Assembly (NCBI RefSeq): GCF_016919165.1
Contig: NZ_JAFFPS010000077.1
Span: 1-64,000, forward strand
Reading direction: 5' to 3'
DNA: 64,000 bases
From: Leptospira chreensis
GTDB lineage: Bacteria; Spirochaetota; Leptospiria; Leptospirales; Leptospiraceae
Shown: piece after piece, positions 16,876 to 25,550 of the stretch
How positions within the stretch are numbered: the stretch's first letter is position 1
Layout of the letters: every line of letters starts with the position of its first letter
Notes under the pieces: model-generated
What the model saw: the letters and a program-made list of their open reading frames with translations, nothing else
Told to the model about the DNA's origin: nothing
Database searches by the model: none
Translations under genes and position numbers: made by a program

Positions 16876-18198
16876 CTAATTTCGTCCAGAATATCCTATC
16901 ACATCCATAAAGGCAGAAACAGAAAATACTGCCTTTCCTGGACCAGGCTCCCCATAACCCGGAGGAGTGGGCAATCCGTAATGTTCAAAGGTTTCTTTCC
17001 AGGCCCGAAGGAGTTCACAGAAATATACAAGTGGTGGGCCTGCTTGTTGACCAAGAGTTGTATAGGGTTCTGGACACCATGCGGTAAATCTAGGAACAAT
17101 TCCTTTGGACATGAAGAAATCTAACCCTTGTTTTGTGGAGTTTATGGCTTCGGCTACGGTTTTAAAACCCCAAGGTTCCGAAAGTTCTACTCCACCCACA
17201 AAGTTAGGGATTACATTTTCCGGACCAAATACTTCTGCAGAATCCACCACACGGCGAATCCAATTTTCATAACCAATCCAACTCGACTTTCCAGGACAAA
17301 TCTTTTCAAAGAGTGCCTTGTCCCAAACTTCATAGTTAGGATGGTAGATTTGGATTCCTGCATCTTTGAACTTTTGGCAATCTTCCTTTTCGAAGGCTTG
17401 GGCCACGAGTTTTCCCGTCCAACGTTTCGGAAATCGTGCTTCAATCGCTTCTGGGTATTGGAGGTAAAAATCCACTTCTGACTTTTTCTTTAAATTGGTA
17501 AGAACCGATCCACCAGTGAGAGTGTATACTTTCGCAATCTCGTCTTCTGCATCCACCCAAGATAATACTTCTAGAATATCATCCACATCCTTCACTCCCG
17601 TGTAAGGTCTACCCGCCCCTTTTTGTTGGCGGTAGTTGTGATTGATATCGCAATAGGCACATTCTTCGTCTTTTCCAAAATACTGGCAGTTACGAAACAC
17701 AGTTAGATATAAAAGATAACCCCATTCAATGACAGGTGCGATTTCTCCCGGTAACTTTCCTGACTTGGTTTTGTGTCTGTACCAAGAAGGAATCGGTGGA
17801 TACTCAGCACTACCAATCTCCGTTTCTTCCAGAAACAAAGTAGGAATCCCTTCTCTTAGTTTCATTTTATAAGGAGAATTGGGGTTGTTTCTTGTGGAGA
17901 TCACTGTTTTTAAAAGACCAAAGTGGCCCCCAGAGATTTTGATTTCCTCGGGAGCTTTGGTATCTGCCCCGTCTTTTAGGTCGGCTAGGGGAATATGATC
18001 GAAGGAAAAGATGAAATAGTCTTTGGATTTATAAGGATCTTTGACTTGAAAAGACTCGGGAAAGAAGTGAATGCCTTGTCTAAGGATGTCTTGTTTGACA
18101 ATGGCTTCCATCGGCAGGTCTTTGTAAGCCCTCTCCATTTCTTCCAGGAGTTTGATGGAGGAGGCAGGTCTTTGGTTTAGTGTAGAGGTTTCAGCCAT
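16876..18198 (-). CDS. Radical SAM-like protein with unusual cysteine spacing
   Basis: 440 residues from the ATG at 18198. C171, C180 and C183 (NCQYFGKDEECAYCDINH) would ligate the 4Fe-4S cluster, but the spacing is Cx8Cx2C rather than the usual Cx3Cx2C. A GG-type SAM motif follows (VYTLTGGSVLTN), and the C-terminal half has barrel-like IQIYHPNYEVW and IPNFVGGVEL strands. The pattern fits a radical SAM TIM-barrel enzyme in the cytoplasm. Reaction unknown. Monocistronic, between the SpoIIE phosphatase and the FecR lipoprotein. Confidence 0.7.
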   Translation of the reverse strand: MAETSTLNQRPASSIKLLEEMERAYKDLPMEAIVKQDILRQGIHFFPESFQVKDPYKSKDYFIFSFDHIPLADLKDGADTKAPEEIKISGGHFGLLKTVISTRNNPNSPYKMKLREGIPTLFLEETEIGSAEYPPIPSWYRHKTKSGKLPGEIAPVIEWGYLLYLTVFRNCQYFGKDEECAYCDINHNYRQQKGAGRPYTGVKDVDDILEVLSWVDAEDEIAKVYTLTGGSVLTNLKKKSEVDFYLQYPEAIEARFPKRWTGKLVAQAFEKEDCQKFKDAGIQIYHPNYEVWDKALFEKICPGKSSWIGYENWIRRVVDSAEVFGPENVIPNFVGGVELSEPWGFKTVAEAINSTKQGLDFFMSKGIVPRFTAWCPEPYTTLGQQAGPPLVYFCELLRAWKETFEHYGLPTPPGYGEPGPGKAVFSVSAFMDVIGYSGRN

Positions 18199-18454
18199 AA
18201 TGGGAGTTTTTTTCTTCCTCCATCTTAGACAAAGCGATTTTCCCAAAAAAACCCTTCATTTCCTTTGAAAATCGCTAGTTTTAGGCAAAAATACTTAAAA
18301 TTCGTTTACAAATCCGGTCACTAAATTATTTTTTTTCCGAACTAATGAAATTTTTTTCATTCTAGAAAAAAATACAAAAAAGCTGGGAATTATTGATCTA
18401 CCAGTTTGTTGATTAAAGTAACGAAAGTTGAATTTCACTAAGGGACAGGACGAT

Positions 18455-19636
18455 ATGAAAGCATCGAAACTAACCATAATGGGCCTAGCGCTTCTTTTTA
18501 CTGGTCTTACAGTTTGTAAGAAACCAGACGCAGAAGTGTCCGAAGCACCTAAAAAAGCGGCAGATTTATCTGCGGTAGTCGTATTTGCGGTAGGAGATTC
18601 AAAAATCCAACACGCAGACCAAACAGAAGAAAAAGCACATCTTGGTGCCCTTCTGAAATCCGGGGATAATGTAGTCACAGGCGACAATGGAAAAGTAGAC
18701 ATCCAATTTGCGGATGGATCGAGCATTCGTATCTCTCCTAAGTCCGCGATTGACTTTGCAAAACTCTCTCAAGACAATTCAGGAACTACAGACACTCAAA
18801 TTGCTCTAGTTTCCGGAAAGGTATTTGCGAAAGTCAACAAAGCTAAGAAAGAAGACAACTTTACTGTCGTAACACCGACTGCGATTGCGGGTGTGCGAGG
18901 AACGTCTTTTATCGTAGAAGCTGCTGATGGAAAACCTGCGAAAGTAAAAGTAGTAGATGGCGCGGTTGCATTTGCTCCACGTGTTCCAGCTCTCGAAAAA
19001 CTTTCCTCAGAAGAAATTTCTGGAAATGCTGACTTGAAAAAATTGCAAGAGTCTCTTGCGAAAGCAGAAGTTATCTTAGAGAAAGACCAAGCATCCACTC
19101 AATCAGCAAAATCTGCTGACCTTGCTAAGTCTGCTGACATCAAATCTTTGGATTTGTCAAAAGCATTCAAAACTTCTGAGAAAGAAAAACTCGTTGTTGA
19201 AAGTGCTAAACTGACTAAGAACGAAGAACAAGAAATCAAAACCATCGTGACAGTGGACAAACAAACTGCACAAGAAATTGTAAAACTTAGCGAATCAGCT
19301 CAAACTGAAAAGTTAGATGAGTTGAAAAAACAAGAAATTGATGCTAAGAGACAAGTGATTGAACAAGACGTTGCGAAACGACAAGAAGCTGAGAAGAAAA
19401 AATTCGAAGATTCTTTAGCGAACCAACCGAAAGAATTCAAATCTAAAAAAGACATCGTTAACTACTACGAAAGAATTGAAAAAATCGTATTAGTCGATGG
19501 TAAAACAGTGATTGGAGCGATCATCAACCAAGAAAACGGTCAGTTGATTGTTCACACTGAAAATGGGGTCAAAAAAATTGATATGGACAATGTAGAAGAA
19601 GTCATTTACGACCTTCAACAAAAATCCAAATTCTAA
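18455..19636 (+). CDS. FecR-domain lipoprotein (LipL45-like)
   Basis: 393 residues from the ATG at 18455, which is preceded by an AGGGACAGGA Shine-Dalgarno region. The lipoprotein signal ends at LTVC (Cys21). Residues ~60-175 form a FecR domain (DNGKVDIQFADGSSIRISP ... VVTPTAIAGVRGTSFIVE). The rest is a long Lys/Glu/Ala-rich helical region, probably a coiled coil. Leptospiral LipL45/Qlp42 has the same lipoprotein-plus-FecR layout, but I cannot claim orthology. No sigma factor is adjacent, so a FecR-type signalling role is doubtful. A terminator follows. Confidence 0.8.
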   Translation: MKASKLTIMGLALLFTGLTVCKKPDAEVSEAPKKAADLSAVVVFAVGDSKIQHADQTEEKAHLGALLKSGDNVVTGDNGKVDIQFADGSSIRISPKSAIDFAKLSQDNSGTTDTQIALVSGKVFAKVNKAKKEDNFTVVTPTAIAGVRGTSFIVEAADGKPAKVKVVDGAVAFAPRVPALEKLSSEEISGNADLKKLQESLAKAEVILEKDQASTQSAKSADLAKSADIKSLDLSKAFKTSEKEKLVVESAKLTKNEEQEIKTIVTVDKQTAQEIVKLSESAQTEKLDELKKQEIDAKRQVIEQDVAKRQEAEKKKFEDSLANQPKEFKSKKDIVNYYERIEKIVLVDGKTVIGAIINQENGQLIVHTENGVKKIDMDNVEEVIYDLQQKSKF

Positions 19637-19661
19637 ATAAACCAACCCTTAAGTAGAAAAG

Positions 19662-19694
19662 AAGCCTGGAGGAGATATCCTTCGGGCTTTTTTT
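19662..19694 (+). terminator. Intrinsic terminator after FecR lipoprotein
   Basis: A 12-base-pair stem (AAGCCTGGAGGA / TCCTTCGGGCTT with two T-G wobbles), loop GATA, followed by a run of seven T residues. It lies 25 bases after the stop codon. Confidence 0.85.
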
Positions 19695-19808
19695 ATGTAC
19701 TGCGAGTTTTCTAGGTATTAGGTAGTATTTTTTGAACCAATAGAAACAGCGAAAAGGAAAGTCAGCTTGAGTGTTTGTAATTTGAGATTTTGTAAGTTGA
19801 AAATATAA

Positions 19809-20105
19809 TCAACCTTCTTTGGATTTATATTCATTCCAGAGAATGCGGATAGCACTTATGAGTGGACTTGCTTCAATGAGGAGTAAGTTGGAATCGTATT
19901 TCACGAGTAAGGTGCTATTTCCAAACCTGTCTCTTTCTCCCCATTCCACTTGTAAATCTGAAGAATGAGACAAGGCCTTTTGGATGAGGACTTTGACTTC
20001 GAAATCAGTTATGGATTCCCCAATTTCACTTAAGTCTTTTAAAATAGAGAGAAAGAAGGTTTTGGCAAGTTCCTCTTGGAATGCCTCCAATTGTTCTTGG
20101 TCCAT
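19809..20105 (-). CDS. Small soluble protein, unknown function, next to lipA
   Basis: 98 residues, helical N-terminus (MDQEQLEAFQEELAKTFFL), no signal peptide. No recognised domain. It begins 15 bp after the lipA stop on the same strand, so it is probably translated from the lipA transcript. Any functional link to lipoylation is only positional. Confidence 0.6.
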   Translation of the reverse strand: MDQEQLEAFQEELAKTFFLSILKDLSEIGESITDFEVKVLIQKALSHSSDLQVEWGERDRFGNSTLLVKYDSNLLLIEASPLISAIRILWNEYKSKEG

Positions 20106-20120
20106 ACCTAATCTTTCGGA

Positions 20121-21029
20121 TTAATTAGAGGTTTGGTCGGAAAAATATTCATCGGCATGGTAAGAAGAACGAACCAGTGGACCGGAAGCTACGATTTTGA
20201 ACCCCAGTTTGTATGCGTATTCCTTCCAAAAATCAAAAACTTCAGGTTTCACAAATTCTTGTACGGGGTAGTGAGTAGGACCTGGTTGCAGGTATTGGCC
20301 AATCGTCAGCATCCGCACTCCATGGGAATACAGATCTTCTAAACATTGTTTTACATCTGCTTCGTTTTCCCCAAGTCCGAGAATCAGTCCACTTTTCGTC
20401 AGGAAACCATGTTCGGAAATATGTTTCAGTACTTCGAGGGAACGTTTGTAGTTCTTTTGCGGGGCAATCGTAGGAAAGAGTTGTTCTACAGTTTCAATGT
20501 TGTGATTGATGATATTGGGTTTGGATGCGTAGAGGATTTGTAAGGATTCGTCTTTTGCTTTGAAATCGGGGATTAAAACTTCGATGGAACAAGAGGGATG
20601 GTAGGATTTGATTTTGGTAATGGTTTCTGCAAAATGGCCCGCACCACCATCTTTCAAATCATCCCGATTCACTGCAGTGAGAACCACGTGCCGCAGTTCT
20701 AACTCGGCCACAGACTTTGCCACTCGATCCGGTTCTTCTAGGTCTAGTGCCTTTGGTTTTCCAAAAGCCACATCACAGTATTGGCACCTTCTCGTACAAA
20801 TATCTCCAGAAAGCATATAGGTGGCAGTGCGCCGGTTCCAACAATGGTTGAGGTTCGGACAGCTCGCAGATTCGCAAACCGTATGAAGTTTTTTGGATTC
20901 CACCTCTCCTCTCACTTGGGAGAGGGCGTCTCCGTCTGTAGGAAAACTCACTCGCACCTTCATCCACTCAGGATGAGTCACCCGGGGACTAATATTCTTG
21001 GAGCGAGGCTTCTTTTTTAACGGATTCAT
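20121..21029 (-). CDS. lipA: Lipoyl synthase
   Basis: 302 residues from the ATG at 21029, the normal LipA length; the frame is open further upstream, but those residues do not resemble LipA. The auxiliary-cluster cysteines are in CESASCPNLNHC and the radical SAM cluster in CTRRCQYC. SGDICTRRC and the C-terminal ASGPLVRSSYHA are family hallmarks. It inserts two sulfurs into protein-bound octanoyl groups on pyruvate/oxoglutarate dehydrogenase and glycine-cleavage H protein. Divergent from the pseudouridine synthase gene, with only 49 bp between starts. Confidence 0.96.
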   Translation of the reverse strand: MNPLKKKPRSKNISPRVTHPEWMKVRVSFPTDGDALSQVRGEVESKKLHTVCESASCPNLNHCWNRRTATYMLSGDICTRRCQYCDVAFGKPKALDLEEPDRVAKSVAELELRHVVLTAVNRDDLKDGGAGHFAETITKIKSYHPSCSIEVLIPDFKAKDESLQILYASKPNIINHNIETVEQLFPTIAPQKNYKRSLEVLKHISEHGFLTKSGLILGLGENEADVKQCLEDLYSHGVRMLTIGQYLQPGPTHYPVQEFVKPEVFDFWKEYAYKLGFKIVASGPLVRSSYHADEYFSDQTSN

Positions 21030-21078
21030 ACCTTCTTTAGACTTTTTGAAATGAGGCCACTTTGTAAAATGGAAAATC

Positions 21079-21822
21079 ATGAGGATCAACGCATTTCTAG
21101 CCAAATTAGGTCTCGGTTCCCGTCGGAAAGTTGAAGAATTGGTCCTCGCAGGCCGAATCAAAGTCAACGGCAGTACCATCACAGACCTTTCCTTTCAAGT
21201 CGAAGAAACCGATTCTATCAGTTTTGATGGAAAATCGGTGCAGATGGAAGAAGAGTCTCTCAAACGACCGAAAATCATTGCCTTCAACAAACCACCAGGT
21301 TACCTAACCTCGCACGAAGATAAGTTTCATGAGAATACAATCTTCTCACTTCTCCCTGAAGCCTTCCAAAAATACAATTATGCGGGCCGTTTGGATTTGG
21401 ATTCTCGGGGCCTTTTGCTTTTATCCATCGATGGGGACTTTATCCAAAAAGTCACACACCCACGAAACAAAATTGATAAAGAATATATCATCAGTTTGAA
21501 ACAACCCGTGGCTTGGAAACCCATTGCCGATGAATTTATGTTAGGTGTAAGAGAGGGTGGTGAAACGCTTCGAGCCCTTGCTGTCAAACCAGCGAATGTA
21601 GTTCCCGAAAAAACTCCTCCCGGCTTTACGAGTTACCTCAGTATCATCTTAAAAGAAGGAAAAAAACGCCAAATCCGGCGAATGTGTAAGGCCAAGGAGA
21701 TGGTGGTTCTTGATCTCTATCGGATTCGGATTGGAAAATTGGATCTACGGGACTTTGTGCTTGAGGAAGGAAAATACAAAGTCATCACAGAAGAGCAGGT
21801 TCTTGGAAAACCGGCTTCTTAA
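21079..21822 (+). CDS. Pseudouridine synthase, RsuA/RluB/RluE/RluF family
   Basis: 247 residues. An N-terminal S4 RNA-binding domain (MRINAFLAKLGLGSRRKVEE ... AGRIKVNG) is followed by the catalytic domain with AGRLDLDSRGLLLLS (catalytic Asp) and EGKKRQIRRM. It converts uridine to pseudouridine in rRNA. The target could be 23S U2605 (RluB-like), 16S (RsuA-like) or another site; the sequence alone does not decide. Divergent from lipA. Confidence 0.93.
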   Translation: MRINAFLAKLGLGSRRKVEELVLAGRIKVNGSTITDLSFQVEETDSISFDGKSVQMEEESLKRPKIIAFNKPPGYLTSHEDKFHENTIFSLLPEAFQKYNYAGRLDLDSRGLLLLSIDGDFIQKVTHPRNKIDKEYIISLKQPVAWKPIADEFMLGVREGGETLRALAVKPANVVPEKTPPGFTSYLSIILKEGKKRQIRRMCKAKEMVVLDLYRIRIGKLDLRDFVLEEGKYKVITEEQVLGKPAS

Positions 21823-21872
21823 TTTGGTTGAAGAATCCAATCCGCTCTTAAAATGGTGAGGTTAGGGGATTT

Positions 21873-22904
21873 GTGTTTTTGAAATCAAAACCGTTTTTAT
21901 TATATCCAGTGGTCCTTTTCTTTTTTGTCTTTTTGGTAGATAAAATTTTCCTTTTGCCTGTCTTTCATGAGGAATTCCTCCAAGCCGGCAATTCTGTATT
22001 TTATTTTCAAAGAACAGTCCTCGCGAAGCGACTGTTAACTGACAAAGAAATTGGTGAGAAAAAACTAGCTCTTGTTTTTGGAGACTCTCGTTCCTATCCT
22101 TTTTCTGAATTGGGAATTCCAGAACCTTACCACAAAAATTGGACCCTTTATAATTTCAGTAGCCCACAAGGAATTCCTATGAATTCCTATATCCAATTAA
22201 AAAAAATATTGGAGTCAGGTGTCAAACCGGAGTTTGTCATTCTTGCTCTCAGTCCAGAAGCCTTTGATGACAATAAAGGATTTATTTTGTCTCCATTTTT
22301 ACGATTGGGTTGTGACAAAGATTGTTTGGACATTGTATGGAAAGACATTCCTCTGAAAGAAAAGTGGTCTTACTTTTTAGATAAAATTTTTACCATTCGT
22401 TCCGTAGAATTAAACCTCTCTCTTTTTAGTTCTAGGCTCAAACAAGGGAAACTAAGAGAATACAAATCTCGTTATAACCAAGAGTTCCAACTGATCAATT
22501 ATACAAAGGGTGAATATTTGATGTATGGGGTGCAGTCGAACCCCACTGAAAAAATCAAAAAAGATACACTTCGGATTGGAAGTTTGTATATGAGTTCTTA
22601 TTCACTCGGCACATCTCAGAAACCGTATGTGGAAGCATTTTTAGAACTCACAAAGAAGAATCAAATCAAAACCTTGGTGCTTTGGCCCAAGGTTTACGGT
22701 GATTATTATCAGTATTATGAAAAGTTTCATATAAAAGAAGTTTGGTGGAATCCTATGGAGACACTTGCCACTTCTTATGGTGCTTATCCTTTGAATTGGA
22801 ACAAAGCAGGAACTTGTGATTTATTTAATGATGCATCCCACCAATCTGCTTTTTGTTTTATCGATCAGATGAAAGAGATTTGGGTGAACTACGCTGAAAA
22901 GTAG
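21873..22904 (+). CDS. DUF1574-type protein (SGNH-like, Leptospira family)
   Basis: 343 residues from a GTG with an AGGGGATT Shine-Dalgarno. One N-terminal transmembrane helix (~8-30) is followed by a periplasmic domain. FGDSRSY at ~69-75 resembles block I of SGNH hydrolases, and NDASHQS near the end resembles block V with its Asp and His. This layout matches DUF1574, a family expanded in leptospires with no known function; similar ALGX-like folds acetylate polysaccharide. An acyl-transfer or esterase role is inference. The next gene (HPP family) starts inside its 3' end. Confidence 0.7.
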   Translation: MFLKSKPFLLYPVVLFFFVFLVDKIFLLPVFHEEFLQAGNSVFYFQRTVLAKRLLTDKEIGEKKLALVFGDSRSYPFSELGIPEPYHKNWTLYNFSSPQGIPMNSYIQLKKILESGVKPEFVILALSPEAFDDNKGFILSPFLRLGCDKDCLDIVWKDIPLKEKWSYFLDKIFTIRSVELNLSLFSSRLKQGKLREYKSRYNQEFQLINYTKGEYLMYGVQSNPTEKIKKDTLRIGSLYMSSYSLGTSQKPYVEAFLELTKKNQIKTLVLWPKVYGDYYQYYEKFHIKEVWWNPMETLATSYGAYPLNWNKAGTCDLFNDASHQSAFCFIDQMKEIWVNYAEK

Positions 22905-23418
22905 ATTCAAAAGTTTACCGAGTAAAATCAAAGCACCACTTTCGGTAAAACGTAACAAACGTTCCCTCAGGTTTGCCATCTGGAGTTTGATTAGTAGTAC
23001 AGTTTCCATTTGGTCCATCCTTGCTGTTACGAATTTGTCAGGCCATTCGCTTCTTATTGGTTCGTTCGGTGCAACAGCAGTGCTTTTGTTTGCAGTCCCG
23101 GATGCTCCTTTGTCTCAGCCTAGAAATTTAATTGGGGGACATCTGATTTCCGCCACCATTGCGGTGATCCTTGTGGCAACTCTTGGAACCAATTTTTTCA
23201 CGATCGGGTTTGCAGTAGGGCTTTCGATTTTTGTGATGTATTGGACTCACACCTTACATCCACCAGGTGGTGCTACAGCAATGATTGGTGTGCTCGGGGG
23301 AGTGGGAGTGGACTTTATTTTATTTCCGGTTCTAATCGGAGTTTTGATACTACTTGTGAATGCTCTTGTTGTGAATAATTTGGTCCACCACCGAAAGTAT
23401 CCGGTGGTGTGGTTTTAG
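22894..23418 (+). CDS. HPP-family integral membrane protein, likely CTG start
   Basis: 174 residues if translation starts at CTG 22894. HPP hallmarks are present: LLIGSFGATAVLLFAVPDAPLSQPRN and THTLHPPGGATAMIGV, with four transmembrane helices. No ATG or GTG exists in frame upstream of the conserved core. The only conventional alternative, TTG at 22987, would cut the first helix (RFAIWSLISSTVSIWSILA). The CTG is preceded by GGGTGA with a six-base gap and overlaps the end of the previous gene, suggesting coupling. HPP proteins have been linked to nitrite transport in plastids and cyanobacteria. Confidence 0.7.
   Translation: MKSRFKSLPSKIKAPLSVKRNKRSLRFAIWSLISSTVSIWSILAVTNLSGHSLLIGSFGATAVLLFAVPDAPLSQPRNLIGGHLISATIAVILVATLGTNFFTIGFAVGLSIFVMYWTHTLHPPGGATAMIGVLGGVGVDFILFPVLIGVLILLVNALVVNNLVHHRKYPVVWF
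23386..23417 (+). terminator. Terminator hairpin inside the end of the HPP gene
   Basis: CACCACCG at 23386-23393 pairs perfectly with CGGTGGTG at 23402-23409 around an eight-base loop. A T-rich run (TTTTAGTTTTTT) follows and contains the TAG stop. The last codons of the HPP protein are thus part of the hairpin. Confidence 0.65.
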
Positions 23419-23422
23419 TTTT

Positions 23423-24067
23423 TTACCAGTTTAGTTTTTTAGAATCTTCTACAAACTTTGCAAGTCCACTGTCAGTGAGTGGGTGTTTGAAAAGCATTTC
23501 AAATACAGAATAAGGAAGGGTAACACAATCGGCACCACGAAGAGCTACCTCTTTGAAGTGGATGGGGTGACGAACCGATGCCGCAAGGATTTGTGTTTCG
23601 ATTCCGTAGTTGTCATAAATGTCTCGGATCTCAGAGATGAGTTCCAATCCATCATAACCAATATCATCCAAACGACCCACAAAAGGAGAGATGTAACTGG
23701 CACCTGCTTTAGCAGCGAGTAGGGCTTGGTTGGCAGTGAAACAAAGGGTTACGTTGGTTTGGATTCCTTGTTCGGTGAATGCTTTTACTGCTTTGATTCC
23801 TTCTGGAATTAAAGGAACTTTTACCACTACGTTTTCTGCAATTTTAGAAAGTTCTAAACCTTCTTTGATCATAGTCGGTGCATCTGTTGCAAGAACTTCT
23901 GCACTCACAGGACCTTTTACAAAACTACAAATTTCTTTGATGACTTCCGTGAACTTACGGCCGGATTTTGCGATGATGGATGGGTTTGTGGTGATCCCAT
24001 CTAGGAGACCAAGTTCATGGACTTTTTTAATTTCGTCAATGTTGGCTGTGTCTAAAAATAAATTCAT
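23423..24067 (-). CDS. tal: Transaldolase, small FSA/TalC-type
   Basis: 214 residues from the ATG at 24067, the exact size of the short transaldolase family; GAGG lies a few bases upstream. Motifs are [50 protein letters not shown] (Schiff-base Lys), [19 protein letters not shown] and [11 protein letters not shown]. It transfers a dihydroxyacetone unit in the non-oxidative pentose-phosphate pathway, or acts as a fructose-6-phosphate aldolase; the subtype is not decided. It is the last gene of the purN-purH operon, 51 bp after the preceding gene. Confidence 0.93.
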   Translation of the reverse strand: MNLFLDTANIDEIKKVHELGLLDGITTNPSIIAKSGRKFTEVIKEICSFVKGPVSAEVLATDAPTMIKEGLELSKIAENVVVKVPLIPEGIKAVKAFTEQGIQTNVTLCFTANQALLAAKAGASYISPFVGRLDDIGYDGLELISEIRDIYDNYGIETQILAASVRHPIHFKEVALRGADCVTLPYSVFEMLFKHPLTDSGLAKFVEDSKKLNW

Positions 24068-24118
24068 TTTGCCTCGTCTGCTTGGCATTGGTTTGCCAAG
24101 CCTCACGAGACAGGGTAA

Positions 24119-24790
24119 CTACGGGATTAAATCCCGCAAGGTTTTTGTTTCTTGTACGCTGAAGAAATCGACATAATCCTTAGCGATCACCTCTTTGAGA
24201 TTGGCAGAAAAGTAATCAATCCTACGTGTGTAGGCTGCTTTTTTGTAACCTTCTCTCCAAACTACGGCAAATCCACCGCGGGGAGGGTTCTCTCTTCTTT
24301 CTACCAGTTCCCAAATGGCGGCTCCGGAAACCTTATCGTCCCCGATGGATTCCTTTCTCGGTTTGCCATATTTCTTTTCCATCTTCTCTTTGATTTTTTC
24401 CGTTGGAACCAAATTGAATGTGACCCCTACAGAAAATAGGATTCCGTTTTCACGAAATTCTGTCTGTCCATCGATGGAAGGATCGGTTTCCGCCACTCCC
24501 TCTCGTTTGGGGCGAACTTCTTTGAGTAGTTCTGGTGTTTTATAAAAACGGTAAAGATAGAAGATTCCATTTCGTTTGATGAGAAGGCTTTCTTCTTTTT
24601 TTTCATTTAAGAGTTCAATCTTTTCCTTTGATTCCGGATTGGTCGCCATAGACAAAAATTTCTCACGGATGGATTCAAAGGTCATCCCCCAAGAAGCTTC
24701 TGCAAATCCATCCAAACTATTGGGGATTTCTGTTTGAGCAGTGAGAATTCCTGGAAGGCAAAAAAGAAGGAAAATCAGATATTTCTTCAT
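24119..24790 (-). CDS. Secreted protein of unknown function
   Basis: 223 residues from the ATG at 24790, chosen because it starts a classic signal peptide (MKKYLIFLLFCLPGILTAQ, cleavage after ~18). The mature part contains DGFAEASWGMTFESIREKF, a pattern seen in periplasmic proteins of unknown function. It is charged, without further membrane segments. Located in the purN-purH operon between a membrane protein gene (43 bp) and tal (51 bp). Confidence 0.7.
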   Translation of the reverse strand: MKKYLIFLLFCLPGILTAQTEIPNSLDGFAEASWGMTFESIREKFLSMATNPESKEKIELLNEKKEESLLIKRNGIFYLYRFYKTPELLKEVRPKREGVAETDPSIDGQTEFRENGILFSVGVTFNLVPTEKIKEKMEKKYGKPRKESIGDDKVSGAAIWELVERRENPPRGGFAVVWREGYKKAAYTRRIDYFSANLKEVIAKDYVDFFSVQETKTLRDLIP

Positions 24791-24833
24791 ATGATTTTTA
24801 TCGGCCGAAGGAGGAAAAAAGAGAACCTGTTTC

Positions 24834-25550
24834 TTACTTAAAATCGTCGGAGAAGGGATCATCTCCCAGTCCGAAGTCGTCGGTTTCCCCGGTAAAGGGA
24901 CCATCTTCCTCTTCTTCCCAGCCATTGCCTTGAGTGGAATCGGTAGAACCAGAAGGTGCACCCCAATCCTCCTCGGATTCATAAGAATAGGCAGCAGGGC
25001 TTTCCTCAAAACTAACACCGAATATGGGTTCTCGGTTCCAAAGGAAAACAAGGACCGGAGTTTGTAAGAAAAAGAGAAGTAAGTAGAACAAAAAGAATAG
25101 GTCACGGTCAAGCCCGTAGTGGACGGCACCCGCAGACAGATTTCCAAGAGCCAAGCCGGAAAGAACGGGTTTGGCTAGGGCCAGGTAACGTTCTTCTCGG
25201 TAAGCTTCTTTTAAGTAGGGGAAAGAAAAGAAAACAGCCAAAAAGAAAATTGGCATATGGAAGATATGTTCCATTGGACCCGGTCCCTTATCCCCAAGGA
25301 CTGTTCCCAGAAGGGACCAAAGCCAAACAAATAGGGCTGCAGTCAAAAAGGATGCAACCCCATAAACCAAGTTTCCTCCCGATTCTAAAACATTCAGACA
25401 AATGCGAAATACATCCCCACGAATGTCTGTTAGTTCTTCTCTTCTGTAATTGGTTTTAGCAGAGAAAAAAAGTATCTTCACGTAATAAGTAATTACGGCC
25501 GTCACCAAACAAAAAAAAGCGAGAAATAGGAGGAAAAGAAAAAATTCCAT
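24834..25550 (-). CDS. Membrane protein with acidic tail, unknown function
   Basis: 238 residues with about five hydrophobic segments in the first ~170, and a C-terminal ~60-residue tail very rich in Glu, Asp, Ser and Gly (EEEEDGPFTG, FSDDF). The tail is presumably disordered and cytoplasmic or periplasmic. No family recognised. Its ATG overlaps the purH stop by one base (TAATG), so it is translationally coupled to purH. Confidence 0.7.
   Translation of the reverse strand: MEFFLFLLFLAFFCLVTAVITYYVKILFFSAKTNYRREELTDIRGDVFRICLNVLESGGNLVYGVASFLTAALFVWLWSLLGTVLGDKGPGPMEHIFHMPIFFLAVFFSFPYLKEAYREERYLALAKPVLSGLALGNLSAGAVHYGLDRDLFFLFYLLLFFLQTPVLVFLWNREPIFGVSFEESPAAYSYESEEDWGAPSGSTDSTQGNGWEEEEDGPFTGETDDFGLGDDPFSDDFK

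Noticed and set aside
18295..18726. 143-codon frame opposite the FecR lipoprotein start
   Set aside because: It covers the FecR signal peptide and promoter region and has low-complexity shadow composition.
21030..21182. N-terminal extension of lipA
   Set aside because: The extra 51 residues are unlike LipA and would overlap the divergent pseudouridine synthase gene; 302 residues is the normal length.
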